The translations under genes were made by a program, and so were the position numbers. A stretch of 32,337 nucleotides of DNA from an uncultured Flavobacteriaceae bacterium (GTDB taxonomy: Bacteria; Bacteroidota; Bacteroidia; Flavobacteriales; Flavobacteriaceae): NCBI GenBank assembly GCA_913045325.1, contig CAJWPZ010000017.1, forward strand, positions 1 to 32,337, written 5' to 3'. Positions within the stretch are counted from its first letter, which is position 1; the number at the start of each line of letters is the position of its first letter. The notes under the pieces are model-generated. The model was not told where the DNA came from. It did no database searches and saw only the letters and a list, made by a program, of their open reading frames with translations. Shown one piece after another: positions 1 through 8,461 of the stretch.

Positions 1-215
1 AAAGAAATGTAGGATATCTTGCAGTGAGTTTAGGGTTTTATAAAACATTATTTAGCGCACCAGGAACCTCAACATCTTCTGAAATACCAGAAGACGAACA
101 AGCACAAATGGGTCTTACAGACGGCCTTATACGCTTCTCTATTGGTCTAGATGATGATATAGAACGTACCTACCAAATAATGCATCAGTGCATGAAAGAG
201 GTAGGAGTCTTGTAA
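1..215 (+). CDS. Cys/Met-metabolism PLP-dependent enzyme, C-terminal fragment
   Basis: This is the last ~70 codons of a gene cut by the left edge; the frame is open from base 3 to the TAA at 213-215. The residues match the C-terminus of the trans-sulfuration PLP enzymes (methionine gamma-lyase, cystathionine gamma-synthase or gamma-lyase). The stretch SLGFYKTLFSAPGTSTSSEI corresponds to the conserved small-domain strand. GLIRFSIGLDDDIE carries the Arg that in this family binds the substrate alpha-carboxylate, and a C-terminal helix follows. The active-site lysine and most of the fold lie outside the window, so the exact substrate cannot be decided. A GTG at 24 is only an internal Val codon, because the reading frame is open upstream of it. 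The gene ends just before a strong terminator. Confidence 0.85.
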   Translation, partial: RNVGYLAVSLGFYKTLFSAPGTSTSSEIPEDEQAQMGLTDGLIRFSIGLDDDIERTYQIMHQCMKEVGVL

Positions 216-235
216 AACTATATTTAGAATAAAAT

Positions 236-273
236 AAAAGAGAGCTGCAGGATCTAATTGCAGCTCTCTTTTT
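236..273 (+). terminator. Rho-independent terminator between the PLP enzyme and nhaC
   Basis: A perfect 14-bp inverted repeat (core AGAGAGCTGCA at 239-249 and TGCAGCTCTCT at 259-269, extended by A/T pairs) encloses a 9-base loop. It ends in a T-run to 273. It lies 21 bases after the stop of the upstream gene. The flanking A- and T-runs would also allow it to work from the other strand. Confidence 0.9.
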
Positions 274-330
274 GATTTGCATACATCTTCACAAAATCGT
301 AACATTACAAAACAAATAAAAATCGTTACT

Positions 331-1803
331 ATGCAACAAGAGAATCTCTCAGATATTAAATTTCAGGAGCAAAAAATCAAAGACAACACACAATTAAGCA
401 TCTGGGAAGCCCTTATACCAGTTGTTATACTAATGTCTTTGCTTGCCTATAATATTTTTTTAAAAGATGGGGCTTGGCTTGGTGACTACTCAAATCAATA
501 TATTTTACTTATTGGTGGTGGTGTTGCAATGATTGTTGGGCTGTTAAATAAAGTGTCTATTGGGGTTATGATTAAGGAGGTTATAGAAAACCTTAAAAGC
601 GTATACAAACCGATTATTATACTAATGCTGGTTGGCGCTTTGGCTGGAACTTGGCTGGTTAGCGGTATTATTCCAGCCATGGTGTATTATGGCTTGCAAG
701 TATTAAGCCCACAAATATTTTTACCGGCATCTGTGATTATTGCAGCTATTATATCTATCGCTACAGGAAGCTCCTGGACCACCTCAGCAACAGTAGGTAT
801 AGCCCTTGTTGGTATAGGAACAGCCCTTGGTATTAACCCAGGAATGATTGCAGGAGCTGTTATCTCTGGAGCCTATTTTGGAGATAAGATGTCTCCCCTT
901 AGTGACACCACAAACCTTGCTCCCGCTATGGCTGGTACAGATTTATTTACCCATATAAAGTACATGGCCTACACAACGGTACCTACTATTATTATTACCT
1001 TAATTGTATTTTCTATTTTAAGCCTTACTATTGAAACCTCTGGTGAGGCAGACATAAGTAACCTTTTACAAACTATAGATGCAACTTTTAATACCACAGG
1101 GTTGTTGTTTTTAGTTCCTGGTGCAGTAATTATACTTATTGTACTAAAAACAAATCCATTAATTGCCCTGGCAACCGGAGTTGTTTTGGCCGCTGTTTTT
1201 GCGATTATTTTCCAACCCGAAATACTAGCTACGGTTTCTGACTCTACAATAGGCGCACTTTCTCAAGCTATTTTTAGTGATACTGCTATAGAAACACCCA
1301 ATGAAACTTTAAATGAATTATTTAGCTCTGGAGGTCTTATTGGCATGTTATGGACCATATTACTTATTGCCTCTGCCATGGTTTTTGGAGGTGTCATGGA
1401 CGGCATTGGAGCATTGGCCAGAATCACAAAAGCATTACTGAAAATGGCCTCAAGTGTATTTGGTTTGTTTGCAACTACTGTTGTGAGTTGTTTTGGATTA
1501 AATGTAATAGCAAGTGATCAATACCTTGCGCTTGTAATTCCTGGCAAAATGTTTAAAAAAGCATACCAAGACAAAGATCTTGCTCCAGAAAACCTATCAA
1601 GAACCTTAGAGGATTCTGGTACAGTTACCTCTGTTTTAATACCATGGAATACTTGTGGAGCCTACCAAAGTGATGTACTTGGTGTTGGAGTTGGTGAGTA
1701 TTTTATGTTTGCAATTTTTAACTGGCTTAGTCCATTTATGACACTTATATTTGCAGCATTTAAAATAAAAATTAGAATGTTAACACAAACAAAGCAAGCC
1801 TAA
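331..1803 (+). CDS. nhaC: NhaC-family Na+/H+ antiporter
   Basis: This is an integral inner-membrane antiporter of about 490 residues with roughly 11-12 hydrophobic segments, the usual size for NhaC. The family exchanges external H+ for internal Na+ and helps pH and salt tolerance. The diagnostic segment is GDKMSPLSDTTNLAPAMAGT near the middle, together with SSWTTSATVGIALVGIG just before it and the late VTSVLIPWNTCGAYQ motif. The ATG at 331 is the best start. An in-frame TTG at 277 lies inside the preceding terminator and would add only an unconserved polar tail. A terminator immediately follows the stop, and another precedes the gene, so it is probably transcribed alone. Some NhaC-like proteins exchange other substrates (for example malate/lactate in MleN), so the ion specificity is inferred from family resemblance. 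Confidence 0.92.
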   Translation: MQQENLSDIKFQEQKIKDNTQLSIWEALIPVVILMSLLAYNIFLKDGAWLGDYSNQYILLIGGGVAMIVGLLNKVSIGVMIKEVIENLKSVYKPIIILMLVGALAGTWLVSGIIPAMVYYGLQVLSPQIFLPASVIIAAIISIATGSSWTTSATVGIALVGIGTALGINPGMIAGAVISGAYFGDKMSPLSDTTNLAPAMAGTDLFTHIKYMAYTTVPTIIITLIVFSILSLTIETSGEADISNLLQTIDATFNTTGLLFLVPGAVIILIVLKTNPLIALATGVVLAAVFAIIFQPEILATVSDSTIGALSQAIFSDTAIETPNETLNELFSSGGLIGMLWTILLIASAMVFGGVMDGIGALARITKALLKMASSVFGLFATTVVSCFGLNVIASDQYLALVIPGKMFKKAYQDKDLAPENLSRTLEDSGTVTSVLIPWNTCGAYQSDVLGVGVGEYFMFAIFNWLSPFMTLIFAAFKIKIRMLTQTKQA

Positions 1804-1822
1804 TTACAGTACTTAATAAAAC

Positions 1823-1864
1823 AAAATGGCCTTAGAAATTTAGTATTTCTAAGGCCATTTTTTT
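1823..1864 (+). terminator. Rho-independent terminator after nhaC
   Basis: A perfect 16-bp inverted repeat, AAAATGGCCTTAGAAA at 1823-1838 and its complement at 1846-1861, has a 7-base loop and runs into a T-stretch ending at 1864. The A-run at its 5' side makes it potentially bidirectional. It isolates nhaC from tpx. Confidence 0.92.
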
Positions 1865-1931
1865 ATGAACAACATACCAAAACATTGTGAAGTGTTTTGT
1901 ACTTTTAAATTCTAAAATAAAAATCAAAAAT

Positions 1932-2432
1932 ATGGCTCAAATAACTCTTGGCGGAAACCCAGCAACTACTCTGGGAACACTTCCTGAAACTGGAACAAAA
2001 GCTCCAGAATTCACCCTTACGGCAGCAGATTTATCATCAAAAAAATTATCAGATTATTCTGGTAAAAGAAAAATATTAAACATCTTCCCTAGTGTAGATA
2101 CGGGTGTATGCGCAACCTCAGCCAGAACCTTTAACACCCATGGGGCATCTCTTGAAAACACACAAGTACTTTGTATCTCTAGAGACTTGCCATTTGCACA
2201 AGCACGTTTTTGTGCCGCAGAAGGGATAGATAATCTTGAAATGCTAAGCGACTTTAAAGATGGTAGTTTTGGAGACACCTATGGCCTTAGCATTGCAGAT
2301 GGTCCTTTTGCTAATTTGCACTCTAGGGCAGTAATGGTATTGGACGAGCAAAACAACGTGCTGTATACAGAACAGGTTCCAGAGATTGGGCAAGAGCCTA
2401 ATTACCAGGCTGCTTTAAATGCCCTAGTTTAG
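1932..2432 (+). CDS. tpx: Thiol peroxidase (Tpx, atypical 2-Cys peroxiredoxin)
   Basis: This 166-residue peroxiredoxin, the usual Tpx length, reduces H2O2 and organic hydroperoxides using thioredoxin. The peroxidatic Cys60 sits in PSVDTGVCATSARTFN with the conserved Thr57. The resolving Cys94 is in LPFAQARFC, matching the Cys61/Cys95 pair of E. coli Tpx. Arg132 in HSRAVMVLD matches the conserved active-site Arg. There is no signal peptide, so it is probably cytoplasmic. The ATG at 1932 gives the family N-terminus MAQITLGGNP. An in-frame GTG at 1887 would add 15 unconserved residues. The stop codon shares its last base with the start of the next gene, suggesting translational coupling to dgkA. 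Confidence 0.95.
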   Translation: MAQITLGGNPATTLGTLPETGTKAPEFTLTAADLSSKKLSDYSGKRKILNIFPSVDTGVCATSARTFNTHGASLENTQVLCISRDLPFAQARFCAAEGIDNLEMLSDFKDGSFGDTYGLSIADGPFANLHSRAVMVLDEQNNVLYTEQVPEIGQEPNYQAALNALV

Positions 2433-2791
2433 TGCTTATTGCTTTTTTAAAAAACCGGATTTTAGCCTCTAAGTACGCAATTACAGGCGCTGTTAAACTA
2501 ATTAAAAACGAACCTAGCATACAGCTGCAAACCATAATTAGTTTTGGGGTAACTATCGCTGGTTTTGTTTTTGATATTTCTGCAACCCAGTGGATGCTCC
2601 AATGTTTTGCTATTGGCCTTGTAATTACCGCAGAGGGTTTAAATACAGCCATTGAAGAAATGGCAAATTTTATCCACCCAGCGCAAGATTCCAAAATTGG
2701 GAATATAAAAGATATTGCAGCAGGAGCCGTTTTTTTTGCAGCAATAACAGCTATTGTAATAGGGTGTTTTATTTATATCCCAAAATTTTAA
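2432..2791 (+). CDS. dgkA: Diacylglycerol/undecaprenol kinase, DgkA family
   Basis: This small integral membrane kinase of 119 residues has three predicted membrane helices, as in the DgkA family. Its members phosphorylate diacylglycerol or undecaprenol with ATP. The signature TAEGLNTAIEEMANF carries Glu68, Asn71 and Glu75, spaced like the catalytic and metal-binding residues of E. coli DgkA. The following segment DSKIGNIKDIAAGAV is the conserved cytoplasmic stretch before the last helix. The start is a GTG whose first base is the last base of the tpx stop (TAGTG); there is no nearby ATG, so it is probably translated by coupling. The lipid substrate cannot be read from the sequence: Gram-positive relatives prefer undecaprenol. 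Confidence 0.9.
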   Translation: MLIAFLKNRILASKYAITGAVKLIKNEPSIQLQTIISFGVTIAGFVFDISATQWMLQCFAIGLVITAEGLNTAIEEMANFIHPAQDSKIGNIKDIAAGAVFFAAITAIVIGCFIYIPKF

Positions 2792-2924
2792 TACAAAGCG
2801 AAAACTAAAGAAAATCAAAGTCTTTGTCCTTTTTTAAAAACAAGAATTTTAGCTTATATTTAGTTCTTAAAATTTGATGCTTATTATTTAAAAATAAAAA
2901 CACAATAGAACACATAACAATTTG

Positions 2925-2932
2925 TATTTTTG
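2925..2932 (+). promoter_or_regulatory. Possible -7 promoter element upstream of ftsK
   Basis: TATTTTTG matches the Bacteroidota -7 consensus TAnnTTTG and lies 20 bases before the ftsK start, at the end of a 161-bp gap. No convincing TTG element is seen about 19 bases further upstream, so the call rests on motif and position only. Confidence 0.4.
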
Positions 2933-2952
2933 TTTGAGACACCTCATACTTC

Positions 2953-5355
2953 ATGGCTATAAAGAAAACAACTAGACCAAAAAAAGAAAAACAGCCAAGA
3001 AAACCCATCTCGTTTTCTCTCTCTAAGCAGCAAAAAATACTGCTAGGAAGTTTCTTAGCGCTACTTGGGATTGCATTATTATTTTCTTTCACATCTTTTC
3101 TTTTTTCTTGGCAGGCAGACCAAAGCATTATAGCGATAGCAGATAGAAATCTAAAAACAGAAAACTGGCTTAGTACTTTTGGAAGCAATATTGCCTATTT
3201 ATGCATCTATCAAGGATTTGGTGTTGCAGGCTATATTTTTGCAAGCCTAGTAACCCTTACTGGAGTATATCTCTTTTTTGATTTTACAAAAAAACGATTA
3301 AAAAAGTTTTGGTTTTGGGGCATATTATTGATGATATGGCTTTCTGTGTTTTTTGGTTTTTTTAGCGGAAACAGCTCTGTTTTAAGTGGTGTTATTGGAT
3401 TTGAACTTAATGATTTCATGCAAGACTACATGGGTCTTATTGGTACGGTACTATCCATGACATTCTTTGCCATTATATATTTAGTTTTAAGATTAAACAT
3501 AACTCCAGATAAGATTATAAACGCTGTAAGGAAAACAAAAAAAGACATAGCTGCAGATTTTAATGATCCTACAACTACTGCAAATAGCAATCAGGAAAGC
3601 AAAACTCCTATTGACAAAACAAACACCAACCCCTCTGATGACACCCAAATACCTCTTGATACAACACCTTCAAGCAGTAATACTAATTCACCAGACAGCT
3701 CTCAAAACAGTAGTGAAACCCTCACTGAAACTTCCATAGAAACTCCTGTAGTAGAAAACCCAGAACAGGGCCTTTCTATGGAAATAGAACAAGTAAAAGA
3801 AGAGACCGTGGTTGTAGAAAACTTAAGCGATAGACTTGTTAAAGATTTTGGAGAGTTTGACCCTACCCTAGAACTTAGCAACTACAAATTCCCAACCATA
3901 GAATTACTAAAAGACTACACCGCAGGCCAAGGCATTACTATAAACCAAGAAGAGCTTGAAGAAAATAAAAATCGTATTGTTGAAACACTCAATAATTATA
4001 AAATTGGAATTGCTAGTATTAAGGCTACAGTAGGTCCTACTGTTACTTTATATGAGATTGTTCCAGATGCCGGAATACGCATATCAAAAATTAAAAACCT
4101 AGAGGATGACATCGCCCTTTCTCTTTCTGCACTTGGAATACGAATCATAGCACCCATACCTGGACGTGGTACTATAGGTATAGAAGTACCTAATAAAAAC
4201 CCGAAAACGGTATCTATGCGTGCTACCATTGCTTCTCCAAAATTTCAAAATGCTGAAATGGAACTACCCCTAGCCCTAGGTAAAACCATTAGCAATGAGA
4301 CCTATGTGGTAGATTTAGCAAAAATGCCCCACTTACTAATGGCAGGTGCAACTGGGCAAGGTAAATCTGTAGGGCTCAATGCAATTCTCACCTCTCTTTT
4401 GTATAAAAAACATCCAGCCGAAGTAAAATTTGTACTGGTAGATCCCAAAAAAGTGGAGCTTACCTTGTTTAACAAAATTGAGCGTCATTACCTGGCTAAA
4501 TTACCTGGAGATGAAGATGCTATTATTACAGACACCAATAAGGTAATTACCACCTTAAACTCCTTATGTGTTGAGATGGACCAACGTTATGATCTATTAA
4601 AAAACGCATATGTACGTAATATCAAAGAGTACAATACCAAGTTTAAAGAAAGAAAGTTAAATCCAGAAGAGAACCATAGATTCTTGCCATACATAGTGCT
4701 TGTTATTGATGAATTTGCAGATTTAATAATGACGGCAGGAAAAGAAGTAGAAACTCCTATTGCTAGATTGGCGCAATTGGCTCGTGCCATTGGGATCCAT
4801 CTTATTGTAGCTACACAACGGCCTTCTGTAAATGTAATTACAGGAATTATAAAAGCTAATTTCCCGGCACGTATTGCCTTTAGAGTAACTAGTAAAATTG
4901 ATTCTCGAACAATTCTAGATAGCGGTGGTGCAGATCAATTAATTGGACGTGGAGATATGCTTTACACCCAAGGAAACGATCTGGTTAGAATACAATGTGC
5001 TTTTGTTGATACTCCAGAGATAGCAGATATTACAGATTATATTGGAAATCAAAAAGCCTATCCAGATGCCTATATTTTACCAGAATATATAAGTGAGGAA
5101 GGTGGCACAAATCTTGATAATAACATCAATGAACGAGATGTAATGTTTAGAGAAGCTGCAGAAGTGCTGGTAATTGCACAACAGGGTTCAGCTTCTTTAC
5201 TACAACGTAAATTAAAACTGGGCTACAACCGCGCAGGAAGAATTATTGATCAATTAGAGGCCGCTGGTATTGTTGGTCCTTTTGAAGGTAGTAAGGCTAG
5301 AAGCGTTTCTGTACCTACCCTTGAGGCTTTAAACCAATTATTGGAAAACGAATAA
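2953..5355 (+). CDS. ftsK: DNA translocase FtsK
   Basis: FtsK is a septum-anchored ATPase that pumps chromosome ends to the division site for dimer resolution. The 800-residue protein shows the family order. First comes a basic N-terminus, then four membrane segments (about residues 25-185). A low-complexity Asn/Ser/Thr/Pro-rich linker follows (about 200-280), then the alpha/beta RecA-like motor. Walker A is GATGQGKS near residue 464 and Walker B is IVLVIDEFADL near residue 577. The C-terminal gamma winged-helix domain, which reads KOPS-type polarity sequences, begins around QGSASLLQRKLKLGYNRAGR. The gene is preceded by a possible promoter and followed four bases later by the LolA gene and then the LptF/G gene. 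That pairing with envelope lipid and lipoprotein export genes is familiar from flavobacteria. Confidence 0.96.
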   Translation: MAIKKTTRPKKEKQPRKPISFSLSKQQKILLGSFLALLGIALLFSFTSFLFSWQADQSIIAIADRNLKTENWLSTFGSNIAYLCIYQGFGVAGYIFASLVTLTGVYLFFDFTKKRLKKFWFWGILLMIWLSVFFGFFSGNSSVLSGVIGFELNDFMQDYMGLIGTVLSMTFFAIIYLVLRLNITPDKIINAVRKTKKDIAADFNDPTTTANSNQESKTPIDKTNTNPSDDTQIPLDTTPSSSNTNSPDSSQNSSETLTETSIETPVVENPEQGLSMEIEQVKEETVVVENLSDRLVKDFGEFDPTLELSNYKFPTIELLKDYTAGQGITINQEELEENKNRIVETLNNYKIGIASIKATVGPTVTLYEIVPDAGIRISKIKNLEDDIALSLSALGIRIIAPIPGRGTIGIEVPNKNPKTVSMRATIASPKFQNAEMELPLALGKTISNETYVVDLAKMPHLLMAGATGQGKSVGLNAILTSLLYKKHPAEVKFVLVDPKKVELTLFNKIERHYLAKLPGDEDAIITDTNKVITTLNSLCVEMDQRYDLLKNAYVRNIKEYNTKFKERKLNPEENHRFLPYIVLVIDEFADLIMTAGKEVETPIARLAQLARAIGIHLIVATQRPSVNVITGIIKANFPARIAFRVTSKIDSRTILDSGGADQLIGRGDMLYTQGNDLVRIQCAFVDTPEIADITDYIGNQKAYPDAYILPEYISEEGGTNLDNNINERDVMFREAAEVLVIAQQGSASLLQRKLKLGYNRAGRIIDQLEAAGIVGPFEGSKARSVSVPTLEALNQLLENE

Positions 5356-5359
5356 AATC

Positions 5360-5998
5360 ATGAAAACAATTATAAGCATTCTTATTATTTTAATTTCTAG
5401 CTCTAGTTTTGGGCAACAAGCAAAGGCCTTGCTGGGTGAGGTTTCTGCAAAAGTTAGAAGCTATGATAATATTCAGATTAAATTTAAATACAATCTCAAC
5501 AACCAAAAGGAAGGAGTTAATCAAGAAACCTTTGGAGATCTTACTCTTTTGGATGATAAGTATGTAATAAACATGCTAGATATTACCCGTATGTTTGATG
5601 GCACATCTATATACACCATTGTCCCGGAAGACCAGGAGGTGACCATCTCTTTATACAACCCGGAAGATGAAAAAGACATAACTCCATCACAAATGCTAAC
5701 TTTTTATGAAAAGGGCTATGATTCTAAAATGGGAGTTGTTGAAAACATAAGAGGAAGAAAAATTCAGTTTGTAAAATTAACCCCTATTGATAGTAATGCT
5801 GAAATCAAAAAAATTCATCTAGGTATTGACAAAAAAACAAAGCACATCTATAAATTAATACAAATAGATAGTAAAGGGACAAAATATACGTTAACAGTAC
5901 AATCTTTTAAAACCAACCTACCCCTTTCAAAAAGCTTGTTTACTTTTGACCAGCAAAAGTACACCACCGATGGGTATTATATTAATAAGCTAGATTAA
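5360..5998 (+). CDS. lolA: LolA-like outer-membrane lipoprotein carrier
   Basis: This is a periplasmic protein of 212 residues with a clear signal peptide (hydrophobic residues 4-16, likely cleaved near FGQ at 18-19). The rest is rich in alternating strands, consistent with the half-barrel fold of LolA. LolA ferries lipoproteins from the inner membrane LolCDE machine to the outer membrane. Segments resembling the family are NQETFGDLTLLDDKYVIN and the stretch around MFDGTSIYTIVPEDQEV. It sits four bases after ftsK and nine bases before an LptF/G permease. The family is poorly conserved at residue level, so the assignment leans on length, signal peptide, predicted strands and context. Confidence 0.82.
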   Translation: MKTIISILIILISSSSFGQQAKALLGEVSAKVRSYDNIQIKFKYNLNNQKEGVNQETFGDLTLLDDKYVINMLDITRMFDGTSIYTIVPEDQEVTISLYNPEDEKDITPSQMLTFYEKGYDSKMGVVENIRGRKIQFVKLTPIDSNAEIKKIHLGIDKKTKHIYKLIQIDSKGTKYTLTVQSFKTNLPLSKSLFTFDQQKYTTDGYYINKLD

Positions 5999-6007
5999 GC
6001 TCTTAGT

Positions 6008-7435
6008 TTGAAGATACTAGACAAATACATATTAAATTCTTACCTCAAGACGTTTTTTAGCGTCTTTGTTATTTTGATGTTTATTTTTGTGTTACAAACC
6101 ATTTGGCTGTACATCGCAGAATTGGCTGGTAAAGACATTGATTTTATAATCATTTTAAAGTTTTTATGGTTCTTTACCCCTAAGCTTATACCGCTAGTAC
6201 TGCCCCTTACCATATTAGTTACCTCACTAATGGTCTTTGGAGGTTTTTCTGAGAGATATGAGTTTGCCGCAATGAAATCTACAGGTATTTCTCTGCAAAG
6301 GGCCATGAGAAGCCTTACTGTTTTTATATCTATTTTGGCACTAACCGCTTTTTTCTTCGCTAATAACATTATTCCTTACTCTGAGTATAAATGGCAAAAC
6401 CTGCGCAGAAACTTAGCCCAGGTGAGCCCTTCTATGGTTATTAGCGAAGGTCAGTTTAGCCAAATTGGAGAGGGTTTTAACATTAAAGTAGATGATAAAT
6501 ATGGAGAAAACAATGAGTTTCTTACAGGTATTATTATTCATGAAAAAAACCCATCAAAACCTAACGGAAACTACATCGTTACTATAGCTCAAACCGGAGA
6601 ATTTAAAAGTAAAGAAGGCAGTAATACCTTGTCATTGATTCTTAACGATGGCTCTAGGTATGAAGATATTCAAGAAAAAGATATCAAAAAACAAAAGCGA
6701 ATGCCTTTTGCAAAAACAGACTTTAAACAATATACTGTAAATATTGACCTCACAGAGTTAAACAATACAGATATAGATAGAGAGAATGATTTAAGCAACC
6801 AAAATATGTATAACATTAGGGAGCTATTTGTAGAAATAGATTCGCTCTCTAAGGAGTACAGTAAAGACATTCAAACATTTGCAAATAATACTTATTACAG
6901 AGCGGGAGTCTCTAAATTTAATAACAAGAAAATCAAAGCAAAAAAGCTGCCAGATAGTTTAAATTCTTATTTAGACTTATTTTCAGAAAAACGGCAAACA
7001 GAAATTGCTAAAATGGCTTTAAACAATGCAAAAAGCACTCTGCAAACAATAAATGCCAAGAAAAAAGCATATAAAATAAAAACAAAGCGTCTTAATAAGT
7101 ATGAGATGTCCTTGCATGACAAACAGGTATTGCCTATTGCTTGCATCATTTTGTTTTTTGTTGGTGCTCCACTTGGTGCTATTATTCGTAAAGGTGGTAT
7201 GGGTCTTCCAATGGTTGTAGCAATACTACTATTTTTAACCTATCATTTCATTGGTATTTTCGCAAAAAACAGTGCCGAAGACGGCACGCTACATCCCTTT
7301 ATTGCCACATGGCTTAGTACTTTTATTATGTTTCCACTAAGTATCTGGTTAACCTATAGAGCCACTACAGATCAAGGGGTTTTTGATCTTGATACCTTTG
7401 TAGGTAGAATCACCAAACTGTTTAAGAAAAAATAA
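6008..7435 (+). CDS. LptF/LptG (YjgP/YjgQ) family LPS-export permease
   Basis: This is an inner-membrane permease of the LPS transport ABC machine, in which LptF and LptG with LptB extract lipopolysaccharide and pass it to LptC/LptA. The 475-residue protein has three N-terminal membrane helices and a long periplasmic region (about residues 120-370) corresponding to the beta-jellyroll. Three C-terminal helices start at KQVLPIACIILFFVGAPLGA, a conserved family segment, followed by IIRKGGMGLP. The start is a TTG at 6008 giving MKILDKYILNSYLK, which fits the family N-terminus; no upstream ATG is possible because the preceding gene ends nine bases earlier. Many Bacteroidota encode only one or two such genes, so I do not choose between LptF and LptG. 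Confidence 0.9.
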   Translation: MKILDKYILNSYLKTFFSVFVILMFIFVLQTIWLYIAELAGKDIDFIIILKFLWFFTPKLIPLVLPLTILVTSLMVFGGFSERYEFAAMKSTGISLQRAMRSLTVFISILALTAFFFANNIIPYSEYKWQNLRRNLAQVSPSMVISEGQFSQIGEGFNIKVDDKYGENNEFLTGIIIHEKNPSKPNGNYIVTIAQTGEFKSKEGSNTLSLILNDGSRYEDIQEKDIKKQKRMPFAKTDFKQYTVNIDLTELNNTDIDRENDLSNQNMYNIRELFVEIDSLSKEYSKDIQTFANNTYYRAGVSKFNNKKIKAKKLPDSLNSYLDLFSEKRQTEIAKMALNNAKSTLQTINAKKKAYKIKTKRLNKYEMSLHDKQVLPIACIILFFVGAPLGAIIRKGGMGLPMVVAILLFLTYHFIGIFAKNSAEDGTLHPFIATWLSTFIMFPLSIWLTYRATTDQGVFDLDTFVGRITKLFKKK

Positions 7436-7492
7436 TAGCCACCTTATTAATTGTAGTAGGGTTTTAAAAATAAAATAAAAAGCATACACCAT

Positions 7493-8461
7493 ATGGACAA
7501 AAATCAATTCACAGAAAACCTTAGCCTGCCATTAGTTGCGGCTCCTATGTTTTTAATCTCAGGGCCAGAACTAGTTATTGAGGCATGTAAAAATGGTATC
7601 GTAGGTACTTTCCCGGCATTAAACCAGCGCACAACAGAAGGTTTTGAGCAGTGGGTAGTACAAATAAAAACAGAACTAGAAGCCTGGGAAAAACAAACAG
7701 GTAAAAAAGCAGCTCCTTTTGGCGTGAATCTTATTGTCCATTTCACTAATCCTAGAGTAGAGCCAGATTTGCAAGTATGTGTAAAACATAAAGTACCATT
7801 AATTATAACCTCTTTAGGTACTATTAGCCTGGTGGTAGATGCCGTACATAGTTATGGTGGTTTGGTTTTTCACGATGTTATTAAAAGGCGCCATGCAGAG
7901 AAAGCTATTGAGGCTGGTGTTGATGGTTTAATTTTAGTATGCGCAGGTGCTGGAGGACACGCAGGAACCCTTCATCCAGTGCCATTTATAAATGAAATTA
8001 AAAAGATTTTTGATGGCTTTATACTTTTATCTGGCAGCCTGAGCACAGGCCAAGATATAGCCAGTGCTATGCAGATGGGAGCAGATTTAGCCTACATGGG
8101 CACGCGCTTTATAAACACTACAGAAAGCAGCGCCAATAAGGAGTATAGAGACATGATTATTGACGCTCAAACCAAAGATGTTACCTACACAGCAGCTATT
8201 AGTGGGGTAAGTGCAAACTTTTTGAGTAAGAGTTTAGAAAATGCAGGGATTACCCAACAACAAATAGAAAGCAAAGGGAAAGTGGATTTTGGAAAAGAGT
8301 TGGATACAGAGGCCAAAGCCTGGAAGACAATCTGGTCTGCAGGTCAAGGAGTTACTTCCATTGAAGACACATTGCCTGTAAAACAATTGTTAGAGCGAAT
8401 GAAAACAGAGTTTAGCGGTGCAATTTCTAGACAACAAGATATGGCAAAAAAATACCTTTAG
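7493..8461 (+). CDS. Nitronate monooxygenase-type FMN enzyme
   Basis: This 322-residue protein has the TIM-barrel fold of the nitronate monooxygenase / 2-nitropropane dioxygenase family. Members use FMN and O2 to oxidise alkyl nitronates, with detoxification as the likely role. Visible motifs are the N-terminal LPLVAAPMFLISGPELVIEA, the phosphate-binding CAGAGGHAGT, and a late GADLAYMGTRFINTTES, all typical of the family. There is no signal peptide, so it should be cytoplasmic. It starts at ATG 7493, 57 bases after the LptF/G gene, and its last four bases overlap the convergent SDR gene. The exact substrate is unknown; related proteins include enoyl reductase-like flavoenzymes. Confidence 0.88.
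   Translation: MDKNQFTENLSLPLVAAPMFLISGPELVIEACKNGIVGTFPALNQRTTEGFEQWVVQIKTELEAWEKQTGKKAAPFGVNLIVHFTNPRVEPDLQVCVKHKVPLIITSLGTISLVVDAVHSYGGLVFHDVIKRRHAEKAIEAGVDGLILVCAGAGGHAGTLHPVPFINEIKKIFDGFILLSGSLSTGQDIASAMQMGADLAYMGTRFINTTESSANKEYRDMIIDAQTKDVTYTAAISGVSANFLSKSLENAGITQQQIESKGKVDFGKELDTEAKAWKTIWSAGQGVTSIEDTLPVKQLLERMKTEFSGAISRQQDMAKKYL

Noticed and set aside
2054-2694. Open frames on the minus strand across tpx and dgkA
   Set aside because: They lie opposite two clearly recognisable genes and their translations have no family features.
2805-3188. 127-codon minus-strand open frame in the ftsK upstream gap
   Set aside because: It overlaps the ftsK start and N-terminal membrane segments on the opposite strand and shows no recognisable domain.
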